A stretch of DNA of 10,940 bases, taken from positions 1-10,940 of the forward strand of contig JAAYXN010000258.1 in assembly GCA_012515885.1 (NCBI GenBank), written 5' to 3'. Of this stretch, positions 1-6,418 are shown in pieces. Position 1 is the first letter of the stretch. Each line of letters begins with the position of its first letter. This stretch comes from Rhodococcus sp. (in: high G+C Gram-positive bacteria) (GTDB taxonomy: Bacteria > Actinomycetota > Actinomycetes > Mycobacteriales > Mycobacteriaceae). Under the pieces are notes generated by a model that worked only from the letters and a program-made list of their open reading frames with translations, did not search any database and had not been told where the DNA came from. The position numbers and the translations under genes were made by a program.

Positions 1-2
1 AG

Positions 3-602
3 CTGAGCGACGGCATCAACACCGGCACCCGCGGCCTTCAGCCGATCCACGCCGCGATCGCGCTGAGCGCACTGCTCGCCTTGCTTGCGCTGATGCGCAT
101 GATCCGCGCCTACAACCACGACCTCGCTGCCCGCGGCCTCGAAGCGTCCGTCATTCGTCTCGACGGTGCTGTCGAAATCTCGATCCAGCTCGGTGTTGCG
201 GACGCCATCGCCGACGTCGTGGGCTCCGGCCGCACCCTGCGCCAGCACGACCTCGTTCCCTTCGGTGATGTGCTGTGCGATTCGGAAGGTGTGCTCATCG
301 AGCAGGCAGGTGCACCCGAAGATCCTGCGAGAAACCAGCTGGTTGAGCGCATTCGCGGCATCGTTTTCGCGCAGCAAAACATCATGCTCGACTACGACTG
401 CCCCCGCTCGATCCTGGCTGACGCCATCAAGGTGACCCCCGGCATCGAGTCACCCACCCTCTCGCCACTCGCCGACGACAACTGGGTGGCAGTGCGCGCG
501 ATGGTGCCGATTAAGGGCCACAACGACGTGATGGACGCACTCGCTCAGCTGGGTGCGAAGGCAATTCTTGCCTCCAATATCCGTTCGTGCCGTGCCCTGT
601 AA
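3..602 (+). CDS. hisG: ATP phosphoribosyltransferase (long form), C-terminal part, 5' end atypical
   Basis: HisG joins ATP and PRPP in the first step of histidine synthesis, in the cytoplasm. The reading frame is open from base 3 to the TAA at 600-602, so the gene enters from the left. HisG similarity is clear from about base 118 (LAARGLEASVIRLDGAVEIS) onward. It includes the VADAIADVVGSGRTL block with the PRPP-binding SGRTL loop, the QQNIMLDYDCPRS segment and the regulatory C-terminal domain ending GAKAILASNIRSCRAL, as in mycobacterial HisG. Oddity: the codons before about base 117 do not resemble HisG, where a segment like RIATSYPNLVRDDL is expected. They encode a hydrophobic stretch, IHAAIALSALLALLALMRM. 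The first roughly 115 residues of normal HisG (about 284 aa) are therefore not upstream in recognisable form. The gene may be a fusion, a broken copy, or an assembly chimera. The C-terminal identity is secure; intactness is doubtful. Confidence 0.8.
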   Translation: MSDGINTGTRGLQPIHAAIALSALLALLALMRMIRAYNHDLAARGLEASVIRLDGAVEISIQLGVADAIADVVGSGRTLRQHDLVPFGDVLCDSEGVLIEQAGAPEDPARNQLVERIRGIVFAQQNIMLDYDCPRSILADAIKVTPGIESPTLSPLADDNWVAVRAMVPIKGHNDVMDALAQLGAKAILASNIRSCRAL

Positions 603-630
603 CCCTGGGCACTGAATTAACTGACCACTT

Positions 631-637
631 GGAGGAG
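631..637 (+). promoter_or_regulatory. Ribosome binding site of trmI
   Basis: GGAGGAG lies 10 nt before the ATG at 648 in the 45-bp gap after hisG. It fixes the trmI start. No clear promoter is seen in this gap, so trmI is probably read through from hisG. Confidence 0.75.
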
Positions 638-647
638 TCACCACACA

Positions 648-1502
648 ATGGATGGGCGCGAATCACGACCCAGCGGGCCGTTTCGAGAGGGCGATCGCGT
701 CCAACTCACCGACGCTAAAGGCCGCAAATACACGGTTCACTTAGAGGCCGGTAAAGAGTTCCATACGCACCGCGGCGGGATTGTCCACAACGAGCTGATC
801 GGTGCCGATGAAGGCAGCGTCGTGACCTCGACAAACGGGACGCCCTACTTGGCGCTGCGTCCGCTGCTCGTCGACTATGTGCTGTCGATGCCGCGCGGCG
901 CGCAGGTGATCTATCCAAAAGATGCCGCCCAAATCGTCCACGAAGGCGACATTTTCCCCGGTGCTCGCGTCCTTGAGGCAGGAGCCGGTTCCGGCGCACT
1001 GACCTGCTCACTACTGCGCGCCGTGGGCCCCACCGGGCAGGTCATCTCGTACGAGATCCGCGAGGACCACGCCGAGCACGCCGTCCGCAACGTCGAAACC
1101 TTCTTCGGTGAGCGACCCGAAAACTGGAATCTCACTCTCGGCGATGTCGCGGACTTCAACCCAGAAGCCGAAGGCGGGCGGGTCGACCGGGTTGTTTTGG
1201 ACATGCTGGCGCCGTGGGACGCACTGCCCGCAGTCTCGAAAGCACTGGTTCCGGGTGGAGTTCTGCTGGTCTACGTCGCCACCGTGACGCAACTCTCGCG
1301 CGTCGTCGAGGCCCTACGCGAACAGGAATGCTGGACAGAGCCGCGATCTTGGGAATCGATCGTGCGTGGCTGGCACGTCGTCGGACTCGCCGTCCGCCCC
1401 GAGCATCGAATGCAAGGTCACACCGCATTTTTGGTGAGCGCTCGGCGCCTCGCCGAGGGGACCGTCACACCCAAACCGCAGCGCCGATCCGGCAAAAACT
1501 AG
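648..1502 (+). CDS. trmI: tRNA (adenine(58)-N1)-methyltransferase TrmI
   Basis: This class I SAM-dependent methyltransferase makes m1A58 in the T-loop of tRNA and acts as a homotetramer in the family. The product is 284 aa, the usual length. Residues 1-70 form the N-terminal beta domain (FREGDRVQLTDAKGRKYTVHL, then HRGGIVHNELIG). The Rossmann fold follows: SAM motif I is EAGAGSGALT at 110-119, the acidic end of strand 2 is YEIRED at 135-140, and motif IV is DMLAPW at 185-190. The C-terminal RPEHRMQGHTAFLVSARRLA block (250-269) is typical of actinobacterial TrmI (Rv2118c type). The ATG has a GGAGGAG Shine-Dalgarno site. In M. tuberculosis the orthologue also lies near mpa, but a RecB-like nuclease gene lies between it and hisG; that gene is absent here. 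The short basic tail (PKPQRRSGKN) is unremarkable. Confidence 0.95.
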   Translation: MDGRESRPSGPFREGDRVQLTDAKGRKYTVHLEAGKEFHTHRGGIVHNELIGADEGSVVTSTNGTPYLALRPLLVDYVLSMPRGAQVIYPKDAAQIVHEGDIFPGARVLEAGAGSGALTCSLLRAVGPTGQVISYEIREDHAEHAVRNVETFFGERPENWNLTLGDVADFNPEAEGGRVDRVVLDMLAPWDALPAVSKALVPGGVLLVYVATVTQLSRVVEALREQECWTEPRSWESIVRGWHVVGLAVRPEHRMQGHTAFLVSARRLAEGTVTPKPQRRSGKN

Positions 1503-1547
1503 AGCGTAGAACGCGCGCGTGGGCCCACATCACGCACTCGCATAGGT

Positions 1548-1562
1548 GTTCACAGTGTGAAC
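1548..1562. promoter_or_regulatory. Operator-like palindrome upstream of arc
   Basis: GTTCACA-G-TGTGAAC is a perfect 15-bp inverted repeat (7-bp arms around one central G), about 50 bp upstream of the best -10 candidate for arc and 85 bp before its start. Its compact form suits a dimeric repressor or activator rather than a terminator, since there is almost no loop. The regulator is unknown. Confidence 0.4.
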
Positions 1563-1612
1563 TGGTGACAGGCAGTACTCGTGTCCCCTGCGCGTAAAGC
1601 GGTTCCTGCCGG

Positions 1613-1618
1613 TAGCGT
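1613..1618 (+). promoter_or_regulatory. Possible -10 box for arc
   Basis: TAGCGT fits the actinobacterial TANNNT -10 pattern. It would start transcription near 1625, leaving a leader of about 22 nt with the Shine-Dalgarno site. No convincing -35 element is seen, so this is a motif-level call only. Confidence 0.35.
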
Positions 1619-1634
1619 GGAATGAATCTTCAGT

Positions 1635-1642
1635 GGGAGGAG
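1635..1642 (+). promoter_or_regulatory. Ribosome binding site that decides the arc start
   Basis: GGGAGGAG ends 5 nt before the ATG at 1648. A GTG five codons upstream (1633) overlaps this site and would use it as coding sequence, so ATG 1648 is the better start. Confidence 0.8.
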
Positions 1643-1647
1643 ACGCG

Positions 1648-3414
1648 ATGAGCGAGAACCCGGATCCAGCTGCGGCAGCACGCGAGCTTGAGGCGTTGCG
1701 CGCGGAAGCGTTGGCACTGCGACGCCAACTGGCGGAGTCACCTGAACAGGTTCGTGAGCTTGAGGCGCGCGTGGACTCGTTGTCCACCCGCAACGGCAAG
1801 CTGATGGACACGCTCAAGGAAGCCCGCCAACAGTTGCTCGCGTTGCGCGAAGAAGTAGATCGGCTCGGTCAGCCGCCCAGCGGCTACGGCGTTCTCCTTT
1901 CAGTGCACGGTGACGAAACCGTTGATGTCTTCACCTCCGGCCGCAAGATGCGGCTCACGTGCTCACCGAACATTGACTCCGAAAGCCTCAAGACCGGACA
2001 AACAGTTCGCCTCAACGAGGCACTTACTGTGGTCGAAGCGGGCGGCTTCGAGCGGGTCGGCGAGATCAGTACGCTGCGCGAGGTCCTCGACGACGGCCAC
2101 CGCGCTCTCGTCGTTGGCCATGCCGATGAAGAGAGGATCGTGTGGCTCGCTGAGCCACTGGCCGCTGCACACCGAGACGGCGGCGAGAAGCTACTCGACG
2201 TCGATGAGAACGCCCCCCGCAAACTGCGACCCGGTGATTCCCTCCTGGTCGACACCAAAGCGGGTTACGCGTTCGAACGCATCCCCAAGGCCGAGGTCGA
2301 GGATCTCGTTCTTGAGGAAGTCCCCGACGTGCACTACCACGACATCGGCGGACTGGGCCGACAGATCGAACAGATCCGCGACGCGGTGGAATTGCCGTTC
2401 CTGCACAAGGATCTGTTCCGTGAGTACTCGCTGCGTCCACCAAAGGGTGTACTGCTGTACGGCCCGCCCGGCTGCGGAAAGACGTTGATCGCCAAGGCTG
2501 TTGCCAATTCACTGGCAAAGAAGATCGCCGAGGTGCGCGGGCAGGACAGCAAGGAAGTCAAGTCGTACTTCCTCAATATCAAAGGTCCAGAGCTGCTCAA
2601 CAAGTTCGTCGGCGAGACTGAGCGGCACATTCGGCTCATCTTCCAGCGGGCCCGCGAAAAGGCTTCCGAAGGCACCCCGGTTATCGTGTTCTTCGACGAG
2701 ATGGACTCGATTTTCCGCACCCGCGGATCAGGTGTGTCCTCCGACGTCGAAACCACGGTGGTACCGCAGCTGCTCAGTGAAATCGATGGCGTTGAAGGGC
2801 TTGAGAACGTCATCGTGATCGGTGCGTCCAACCGCGAGGACATGATCGACCCCGCGATTCTGCGTCCAGGCCGCCTCGATGTGAAGATCAAGATCGAGCG
2901 TCCCGACGCCGAATCCGCTCAGGACATCTTCTCGAAGTACCTGACGGAGTCCCTGCCGGTTCACGCTGACGATCTTGCGGAGTTCGGCGGCGACCGGACA
3001 CTGTGTGTGCGGGCCATGATCGAGCGCGTCGTTGACCGGATGTATGCCGAAAGCGAAGATAACCGGTTCCTCGAAGTCACCTACGCCAACGGGGACAAAG
3101 AGGTGCTGTACTTCAAGGACTTCAACTCCGGCGCGATGATTCAAAACATTGTCGACCGGGCCAAGAAGTACGCGATCAAATCGGTGCTCGACACCGGTGC
3201 TCCCGGTCTGCGAGTACAGCACCTGTTCGACTCGATCGTTGATGAGTTCTCCGAGAACGAAGACCTGCCCAACACCACCAATCCCGATGACTGGGCACGG
3301 ATTTCGGGTAAGAAGGGTGAGCGCATCGTCTACATCCGGACGCTGGTCACCGGTAAGAACGCGAGTGCGAGCCGCGCGATCGATACCGAATCCAACACCG
3401 GCCAGTACCTGTAG
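1648..3414 (+). CDS. arc: Proteasome-associated ATPase ARC/Mpa
   Basis: This hexameric AAA+ unfoldase binds pupylated proteins and feeds them into the 20S proteasome. From ATG 1648 the product is 588 aa. Residues about 10-75 form a coiled coil rich in L, E and R (RELEALRAEALALRRQLAE), the Pup-binding part. Two OB-fold inter-domains follow (about 78-225), then the AAA+ module. Walker A is GPPGCGKT at 272-279. The pore loop is K319-F320-V321-G322. Walker B is VIVFFDEMDS with D350 and E351. Sensor N395 lies in GASN, and the arginine fingers are R406 and R409 in LRPGRLD. The protein ends GQYL: the penultimate Tyr is the known proteasome-docking tail. It is followed by a strong hairpin and then dop. 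The sequence looks complete with all key residues present. In mycobacteria the gene is called mpa; arc is the general name. Confidence 0.97.
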   Translation: MSENPDPAAAARELEALRAEALALRRQLAESPEQVRELEARVDSLSTRNGKLMDTLKEARQQLLALREEVDRLGQPPSGYGVLLSVHGDETVDVFTSGRKMRLTCSPNIDSESLKTGQTVRLNEALTVVEAGGFERVGEISTLREVLDDGHRALVVGHADEERIVWLAEPLAAAHRDGGEKLLDVDENAPRKLRPGDSLLVDTKAGYAFERIPKAEVEDLVLEEVPDVHYHDIGGLGRQIEQIRDAVELPFLHKDLFREYSLRPPKGVLLYGPPGCGKTLIAKAVANSLAKKIAEVRGQDSKEVKSYFLNIKGPELLNKFVGETERHIRLIFQRAREKASEGTPVIVFFDEMDSIFRTRGSGVSSDVETTVVPQLLSEIDGVEGLENVIVIGASNREDMIDPAILRPGRLDVKIKIERPDAESAQDIFSKYLTESLPVHADDLAEFGGDRTLCVRAMIERVVDRMYAESEDNRFLEVTYANGDKEVLYFKDFNSGAMIQNIVDRAKKYAIKSVLDTGAPGLRVQHLFDSIVDEFSENEDLPNTTNPDDWARISGKKGERIVYIRTLVTGKNASASRAIDTESNTGQYL

Positions 3415-3429
3415 TCCTGTTACGTGAGC

Positions 3430-3468
3430 GAAGGTGTCCTGTCGTCATGCAGACGGCAGGCCACCTTC
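3430..3468 (+). terminator. Hairpin terminator after arc
   Basis: The arms pair as GAAGGTG/CACCTTC (3430-3436 with 3462-3468), CCTG/CAGG (3438-3441 with 3457-3460) and CGTC/GACG (3443-3446 with 3452-3455) around the loop ATGCA. One mismatch (T3437/C3461) and one T-G wobble (3442/3456) interrupt a stem of about 17 bp. There is no T-run afterwards, which is common in high-GC actinobacteria. It begins 15 nt after the arc stop, so it probably separates arc from the dop transcript. Confidence 0.65.
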
Positions 3469-3527
3469 AGCTCTCGGCTCTTATGGATCAACCTTGCCGT
3501 GAATCGCCCCTCACGCGGCTGATCGCC

Positions 3528-3533
3528 TAGGCT
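3528..3533 (+). promoter_or_regulatory. -10 box for leaderless dop
   Basis: TAGGCT matches TANNNT, and exactly 7 nt separate it from the ATG at 3541. Transcription would begin at or within a base of the start codon. No Shine-Dalgarno site lies before the ATG, which agrees with a leaderless mRNA. The same hexamer lies before pafB. Confidence 0.6.
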
Positions 3534-3540
3534 CGAAGCC

Positions 3541-5037
3541 ATGCAGCGGATCATCGGTATCGAGGTTGAATACGGGATCTCCTCGCCTACAGAGCCTTCA
3601 GCGAACCCGATTCTGACCTCCACACAGGCGGTATTGGCGTATGCCGCGGCAGCTGGCGTGCCCAGGGCTAAGCGCACACGCTGGGATTACGAAGTCGAAT
3701 CGCCCCTGCGGGATGCCCGAGGATTCGATCTTGGCCGCCTCAGTGGCCCGGCGCCGATCATCGATGCCGACGAGGTCGGAGCCGCCAACATGATTCTCAC
3801 CAACGGTGCGCGCCTCTACGTCGACCATGCGCACCCCGAATACTCTGCGCCTGAGGTCACCGACCCGCTGGACGCAGTGATCTGGGATAAAGCCGGTGAA
3901 CGCGTCATGGAGGCCGCCGCACGCCACGCATCAAGCGTTCCGGGCGCCCCGCGCCTGCAGCTGTACAAGAACAATGTCGATGGCAAAGGCGCGTCCTACG
4001 GCACGCATGAGAACTATCTGATGAGCCGGGATACACCGTTCGCGGACGTTGTCACCGGCCTCACCCCGTTTTTCGCCTCACGTCAGGTGATCTGCGGCTC
4101 TGGCCGTGTCGGCATCGGTCAATCCGGTGACGAGGCAGGATTTCAGCTGTCCCAGCGCGCCGACTACATCGAGGTTGAGGTTGGCCTCGAAACGACCCTC
4201 AAGCGCGGCATCATCAACACCCGCGACGAACCGCACGCGGACGCCGACAAGTATCGGCGCCTGCATGTGATCATCGGTGATGCGAACCTCGCGGAAATGG
4301 CGACCTACCTTAAGGTTGGCTCCACCGCGCTGGTTCTCGACGTGATCGAGGCGGGCGTTGACTTCAGCGACCTACAACTGGCTCAGCCCGTCACCGCAGT
4401 ACACCAGATCAGCCATGATCCGACGCTGCGTGTGGCTGTCCCACTGATGGATGGCCGCGAGTTGACCGCCCTAGCGCTGCAACGGATTTATCACGAGCGT
4501 GTCGCCGCCCATGTCGCTGCTCAGCCCGCTGATGCACGCGCCAACGATGTTCTGGATAAGTGGGCGATGGTTCTTGATCTGCTCGAACGCGACCCGATGG
4601 AATGCGCGGACCTGCTGGATTGGCCCGCCAAGTTGAGCATCCTGGAAGGTTTCCGCAAGCGTGAAGGGCTCGCGTGGTCCGCTCCGCGACTGCACCTCGT
4701 CGACCTGCAGTACTCCGATGTGCGACTCGATAAGGGCCTCTACAACCGCCTCGTCGCGCGCGGCTCGATGCAGCGGTTGGTCAGCGAACAGCAGATCCTC
4801 GATGCCGTCTCCGCTCCGCCGACCGATACCCGCGCCTACTTCCGCGGCGAATGTCTCCGCAAATTCGGCGCGGATATTGCTGCCGCGAGCTGGGACTCCG
4901 TAATTTTCGATCTCGGCCGGGATTCACTGGTGCGCATTCCCACCCTCGAACCACTACGCGGCAGCAAAGCGCACGTCGGTGAGCTGCTAGAAACAGCGCA
5001 GAGCGCCAGCGAACTCGTCGACCAACTCACCACCTAG
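3541..5037 (+). CDS. dop: Pup deamidase/depupylase Dop
   Basis: Dop turns the C-terminal Gln of Pup into Glu so that PafA can use it, and also cleaves Pup from substrates. It belongs to the carboxylate-amine ligase (glutamine synthetase-like) fold. The product is 498 aa, close to M. tuberculosis Dop. The Mg-ATP motif is GIEVEYG at 6-12 with E8 and E10. The Dop-specific insertion (Dop loop) lies about 42-80 (RAKRTRWDYEVESPLRDARG). The catalytic Asp is D95 in ARLYVDHAHPEY, matching the family's D95. Further conserved blocks are LYKNNVDGKGASYGTHENY and INTRDEPHADADKYRRLHVI. The HAHPEYSAPEVTDP wording and the Dop loop separate it from PafA, which is also in this window. There is no Shine-Dalgarno site; a -10 box 7 nt upstream suggests a leaderless transcript. 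The gene appears intact. Confidence 0.96.
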   Translation: MQRIIGIEVEYGISSPTEPSANPILTSTQAVLAYAAAAGVPRAKRTRWDYEVESPLRDARGFDLGRLSGPAPIIDADEVGAANMILTNGARLYVDHAHPEYSAPEVTDPLDAVIWDKAGERVMEAAARHASSVPGAPRLQLYKNNVDGKGASYGTHENYLMSRDTPFADVVTGLTPFFASRQVICGSGRVGIGQSGDEAGFQLSQRADYIEVEVGLETTLKRGIINTRDEPHADADKYRRLHVIIGDANLAEMATYLKVGSTALVLDVIEAGVDFSDLQLAQPVTAVHQISHDPTLRVAVPLMDGRELTALALQRIYHERVAAHVAAQPADARANDVLDKWAMVLDLLERDPMECADLLDWPAKLSILEGFRKREGLAWSAPRLHLVDLQYSDVRLDKGLYNRLVARGSMQRLVSEQQILDAVSAPPTDTRAYFRGECLRKFGADIAAASWDSVIFDLGRDSLVRIPTLEPLRGSKAHVGELLETAQSASELVDQLTT

Positions 5038-5046
5038 ACAGTTCGC

Positions 5047-5080
5047 GGCGCAGCGGGTTCATGGCGCAGTGCAGTTCATG
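5047..5080. repeat. Imperfect tandem direct repeat after dop
   Basis: Two adjacent units share GGCGCAG at the start and GTTCATG at the end (5047-5063 and 5063-5080), 17 bp apart, differing only in the middle bases. It begins 10 nt after the dop stop. It is either a small slippage duplication or part of a terminator region. Confidence 0.5.
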
Positions 5081-5226
5081 AAGCAGCGCACGAGATGAAG
5101 TGGGGCTGCGCCAGAAGCGAACACGCCGCAGAGTGAGACGGTCATTCGTCCCACAACAGGCGCTGTCTCGGTAGGGTGAAGTTTCCGGATCATGCAGCAG
5201 CCGGGGCGCACGGCCGCAAGGCTCGA

Positions 5227-5232
5227 TACGGT
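5227..5232 (+). promoter_or_regulatory. Possible -10 box for pup-prcB-prcA
   Basis: TACGGT fits TANNNT and is followed at the expected start point by the 11-bp palindrome CTGCG-T-CGCAG (5235-5245). The alternative is TAGGGT at 5172-5177. Neither has a clear -35 element, so the choice is open. Confidence 0.3.
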
Positions 5233-5281
5233 CTCTGCGTCGCAGCGTCAGGCACTGCACGGTATTCGGCTGGTAGGTGGC

Positions 5282-5303
5282 CCATACGGACATCCCCGTA
5301 TGG
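5282..5303 (+). promoter_or_regulatory. Hairpin in the pup leader
   Basis: CCATACGG (5282-5289) and CCGTATGG (5296-5303) are perfect 8-bp arms around a 6-nt loop, ACATCC. The hairpin ends 11 nt before the pup Shine-Dalgarno site. It could protect or present the site in the mRNA, or act as a DNA operator. It is not followed by a stop signal, so a terminator is unlikely. Confidence 0.5.
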
Positions 5304-5314
5304 ACGCTTCGGAG

Positions 5315-5321
5315 AAGGAGG
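5315..5321 (+). promoter_or_regulatory. Ribosome binding site of pup
   Basis: AAGGAGG is close to the ideal anti-16S match and lies 6 nt before ATG 5328. It is the strongest site in the window, in keeping with a need for abundant Pup. It rules out the in-frame upstream GTG at 5277. Confidence 0.85.
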
Positions 5322-5327
5322 TCAGTG

Positions 5328-5522
5328 ATGGCGCAGGAACACACCACACGAACCGGTGGCGGCGACGACGACGAAATTCCAGGTGGCGACGGAGCTGCCG
5401 GTCAGGAACGTCGCGAAAAACTGGCCGAAGACACCGATGACCTGCTCGACGAGATTGATGACGTTCTCGAAGAGAACGCTGAAGACTTCGTTCGCGCCTA
5501 CGTTCAGAAAGGTGGCCAGTGA
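5328..5522 (+). CDS. pup: Prokaryotic ubiquitin-like protein Pup
   Basis: Pup is the small disordered tag attached by its C-terminal residue to lysines of proteins bound for the proteasome. The product is 64 aa, the usual size. The N-terminal third is rich in G, D and T (TTRTGGGDDDEIPGG) and threads into the ATPase. Residues about 21-51 (EDTDDLLDEIDDVLEENAE) form the acidic region that becomes helical on the ARC coiled coil. The end is AYVQKGGQ: the final Gln means Dop must deamidate it before ligation. ATG 5328 is set by the strong Shine-Dalgarno site at 5315-5321. The stop TGA overlaps the GTG start of prcB, and the codons for K-G-G carry the prcB ribosome site. The hairpin upstream may affect its translation. 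Confidence 0.97.
   Translation: MAQEHTTRTGGGDDDEIPGGDGAAGQERREKLAEDTDDLLDEIDDVLEENAEDFVRAYVQKGGQ
5508..5515 (+). promoter_or_regulatory. Ribosome binding site of prcB inside pup
   Basis: AAAGGTGG, which encodes K-G-G of the Pup tail, lies 3 nt before the prcB GTG (its AAAGG core ends 6 nt before it). Termination of pup and restart at prcB are thus physically joined. Confidence 0.55.
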
Positions 5523-6418
5523 CGGCCGAACCGGGACTGCGGATCACTGACGGCGACATGTTGCGGGGCCTCGGCTCCACGTTGTCGTCGTTTACCGAAT
5601 TCCTGCGGGGGCACGCGCCGGAACTGCTGCCGGGTCGCCGCGCCGGAACTTCACGCGGCGACATTCAGGGTGGTGGAACTATGGACTCGTCCGACGTAGC
5701 GCCACATGGCACGACGATCGTCGCCCTCACGTACCAGGGCGGGGTGCTCATCGCTGGTGATCGGCGCGCCACCCAGGGCAACCTGATCGCTAATCGGGAC
5801 ATGGACAAAGTCTTTGTCACCGACGAGTTTTCTGCCGCGGGTATCGCGGGCACCGCGGGCATCGCGATCGAACTTGTGCGACTGTTCGCCGTCGAACTTG
5901 AGCACTACGAAAAGATCGAGGGCGTGCCCCTGACCTTTGACGGCAAGGCCAACCGCCTGGCATCGATGGTTCGCGGCAATCTGGGCGCCGCCATGCAAGG
6001 GTTGGCAGTTGTGCCCCTGCTTGTTGGCTACGACATTGACGCGCTCAATGCGTCCAATGCGGGCAGGATCGTGTCGTATGACGTGGTGGGCGGGCGTTAC
6101 GAAGAACGCTCCGGCTATCACGCAGTCGGGTCTGGCTCACTGTTTGCGAAGTCGTCGCTGAAGAAGCTGTATAGCTCGCAGGGCGATCAGGAAGCTGCGC
6201 TGCGCGCCGCGATCGAAGCCTTGTACGACGCTGCTGATGATGATTCAGCAACGGGTGGCCCCGATGTGGGCCGCGGCATCTACCCGACGGCGGTGACCAT
6301 CACTGCTGAGGGTGCGACACAGGTTCCCGCGGAGGTGATTTCAGAGATCGCCCGAGTGGTGGTCGCTGAACGCGCCGCAGAAGCCCAGGACGGGGCAGAA
6401 GGGGGTACGCGAGCATGA
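5519..6418 (+). CDS. prcB: 20S proteasome beta subunit PrcB
   Basis: PrcB forms the two inner heptamer rings and holds the proteolytic sites. The precursor is 299 aa. Residues 1-64 form a propeptide (it includes DGDMLRGLGSTLSSFTEFLR) that is cut off by autolysis at G64-T65. The mature chain begins TTIVALTYQGG, with the catalytic Thr at T65 (mature T1). The partners D81 and K97 (mature D17 and K33) lie in AGDRRATQGN and DMDKVFV. Further typical blocks are GIAGTAGIAIE, YEKIEGVPLTFDGKANRLA, AVGSGSLFAKSSLKKLY and ALYDAADDDSATGGPD. The start is a GTG overlapping the pup TGA by 4 bp, and the stop overlaps prcA by 4 bp, so the three genes are translationally coupled. All active-site residues are present. 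Confidence 0.97.
   Translation: MTAEPGLRITDGDMLRGLGSTLSSFTEFLRGHAPELLPGRRAGTSRGDIQGGGTMDSSDVAPHGTTIVALTYQGGVLIAGDRRATQGNLIANRDMDKVFVTDEFSAAGIAGTAGIAIELVRLFAVELEHYEKIEGVPLTFDGKANRLASMVRGNLGAAMQGLAVVPLLVGYDIDALNASNAGRIVSYDVVGGRYEERSGYHAVGSGSLFAKSSLKKLYSSQGDQEAALRAAIEALYDAADDDSATGGPDVGRGIYPTAVTITAEGATQVPAEVISEIARVVVAERAAEAQDGAEGGTRA

Larger units (their letters stand above)
5038..5327 (+). other. Spacer between dop and pup with repeats and promoter candidates
   Basis: This 290-bp stretch holds no convincing gene. It contains an imperfect tandem repeat (5047-5063 and 5063-5080), a distant inverted pair GGCGCAG/CTGCGCC (5063-5069 and 5106-5112) that could be part of a dop terminator, and two TANNNT boxes, TAGGGT at 5172-5177 and TACGGT at 5227-5232. 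The palindrome CTGCG-T-CGCAG (5235-5245) sits where transcription would start from the second box. A hairpin (5282-5303) and the pup Shine-Dalgarno site complete it. The pup transcript therefore probably has a leader of about 90-145 nt. Confidence 0.5.

Noticed and set aside
1519..1528. The 10-bp palindrome GTGGGCCCAC after trmI as a terminator
   Set aside because: It has no loop, so it cannot form a normal hairpin. A longer pairing GCGTG/CACGC around it is only 5 bp. It is too weak to call.
2334..2891. A 185-codon - strand open frame opposite the AAA+ module of arc
   Set aside because: It is a codon shadow of a conserved gene, with Ser/Arg-rich composition and no ribosome site.
5027..5347. 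A 106-codon - strand frame covering the dop-pup spacer
   Set aside because: It starts inside pup and ends inside dop, matches no family, and has Cys/Arg-rich random-looking composition.
5192..5440. A + strand open frame in the dop-pup spacer that runs into pup (MQQPGRTAARLD)
   Set aside because: It has no ribosome site and overlaps pup in another frame; the hairpin and Shine-Dalgarno site explain this DNA better. A regulatory upstream frame is not excluded but lacks support.
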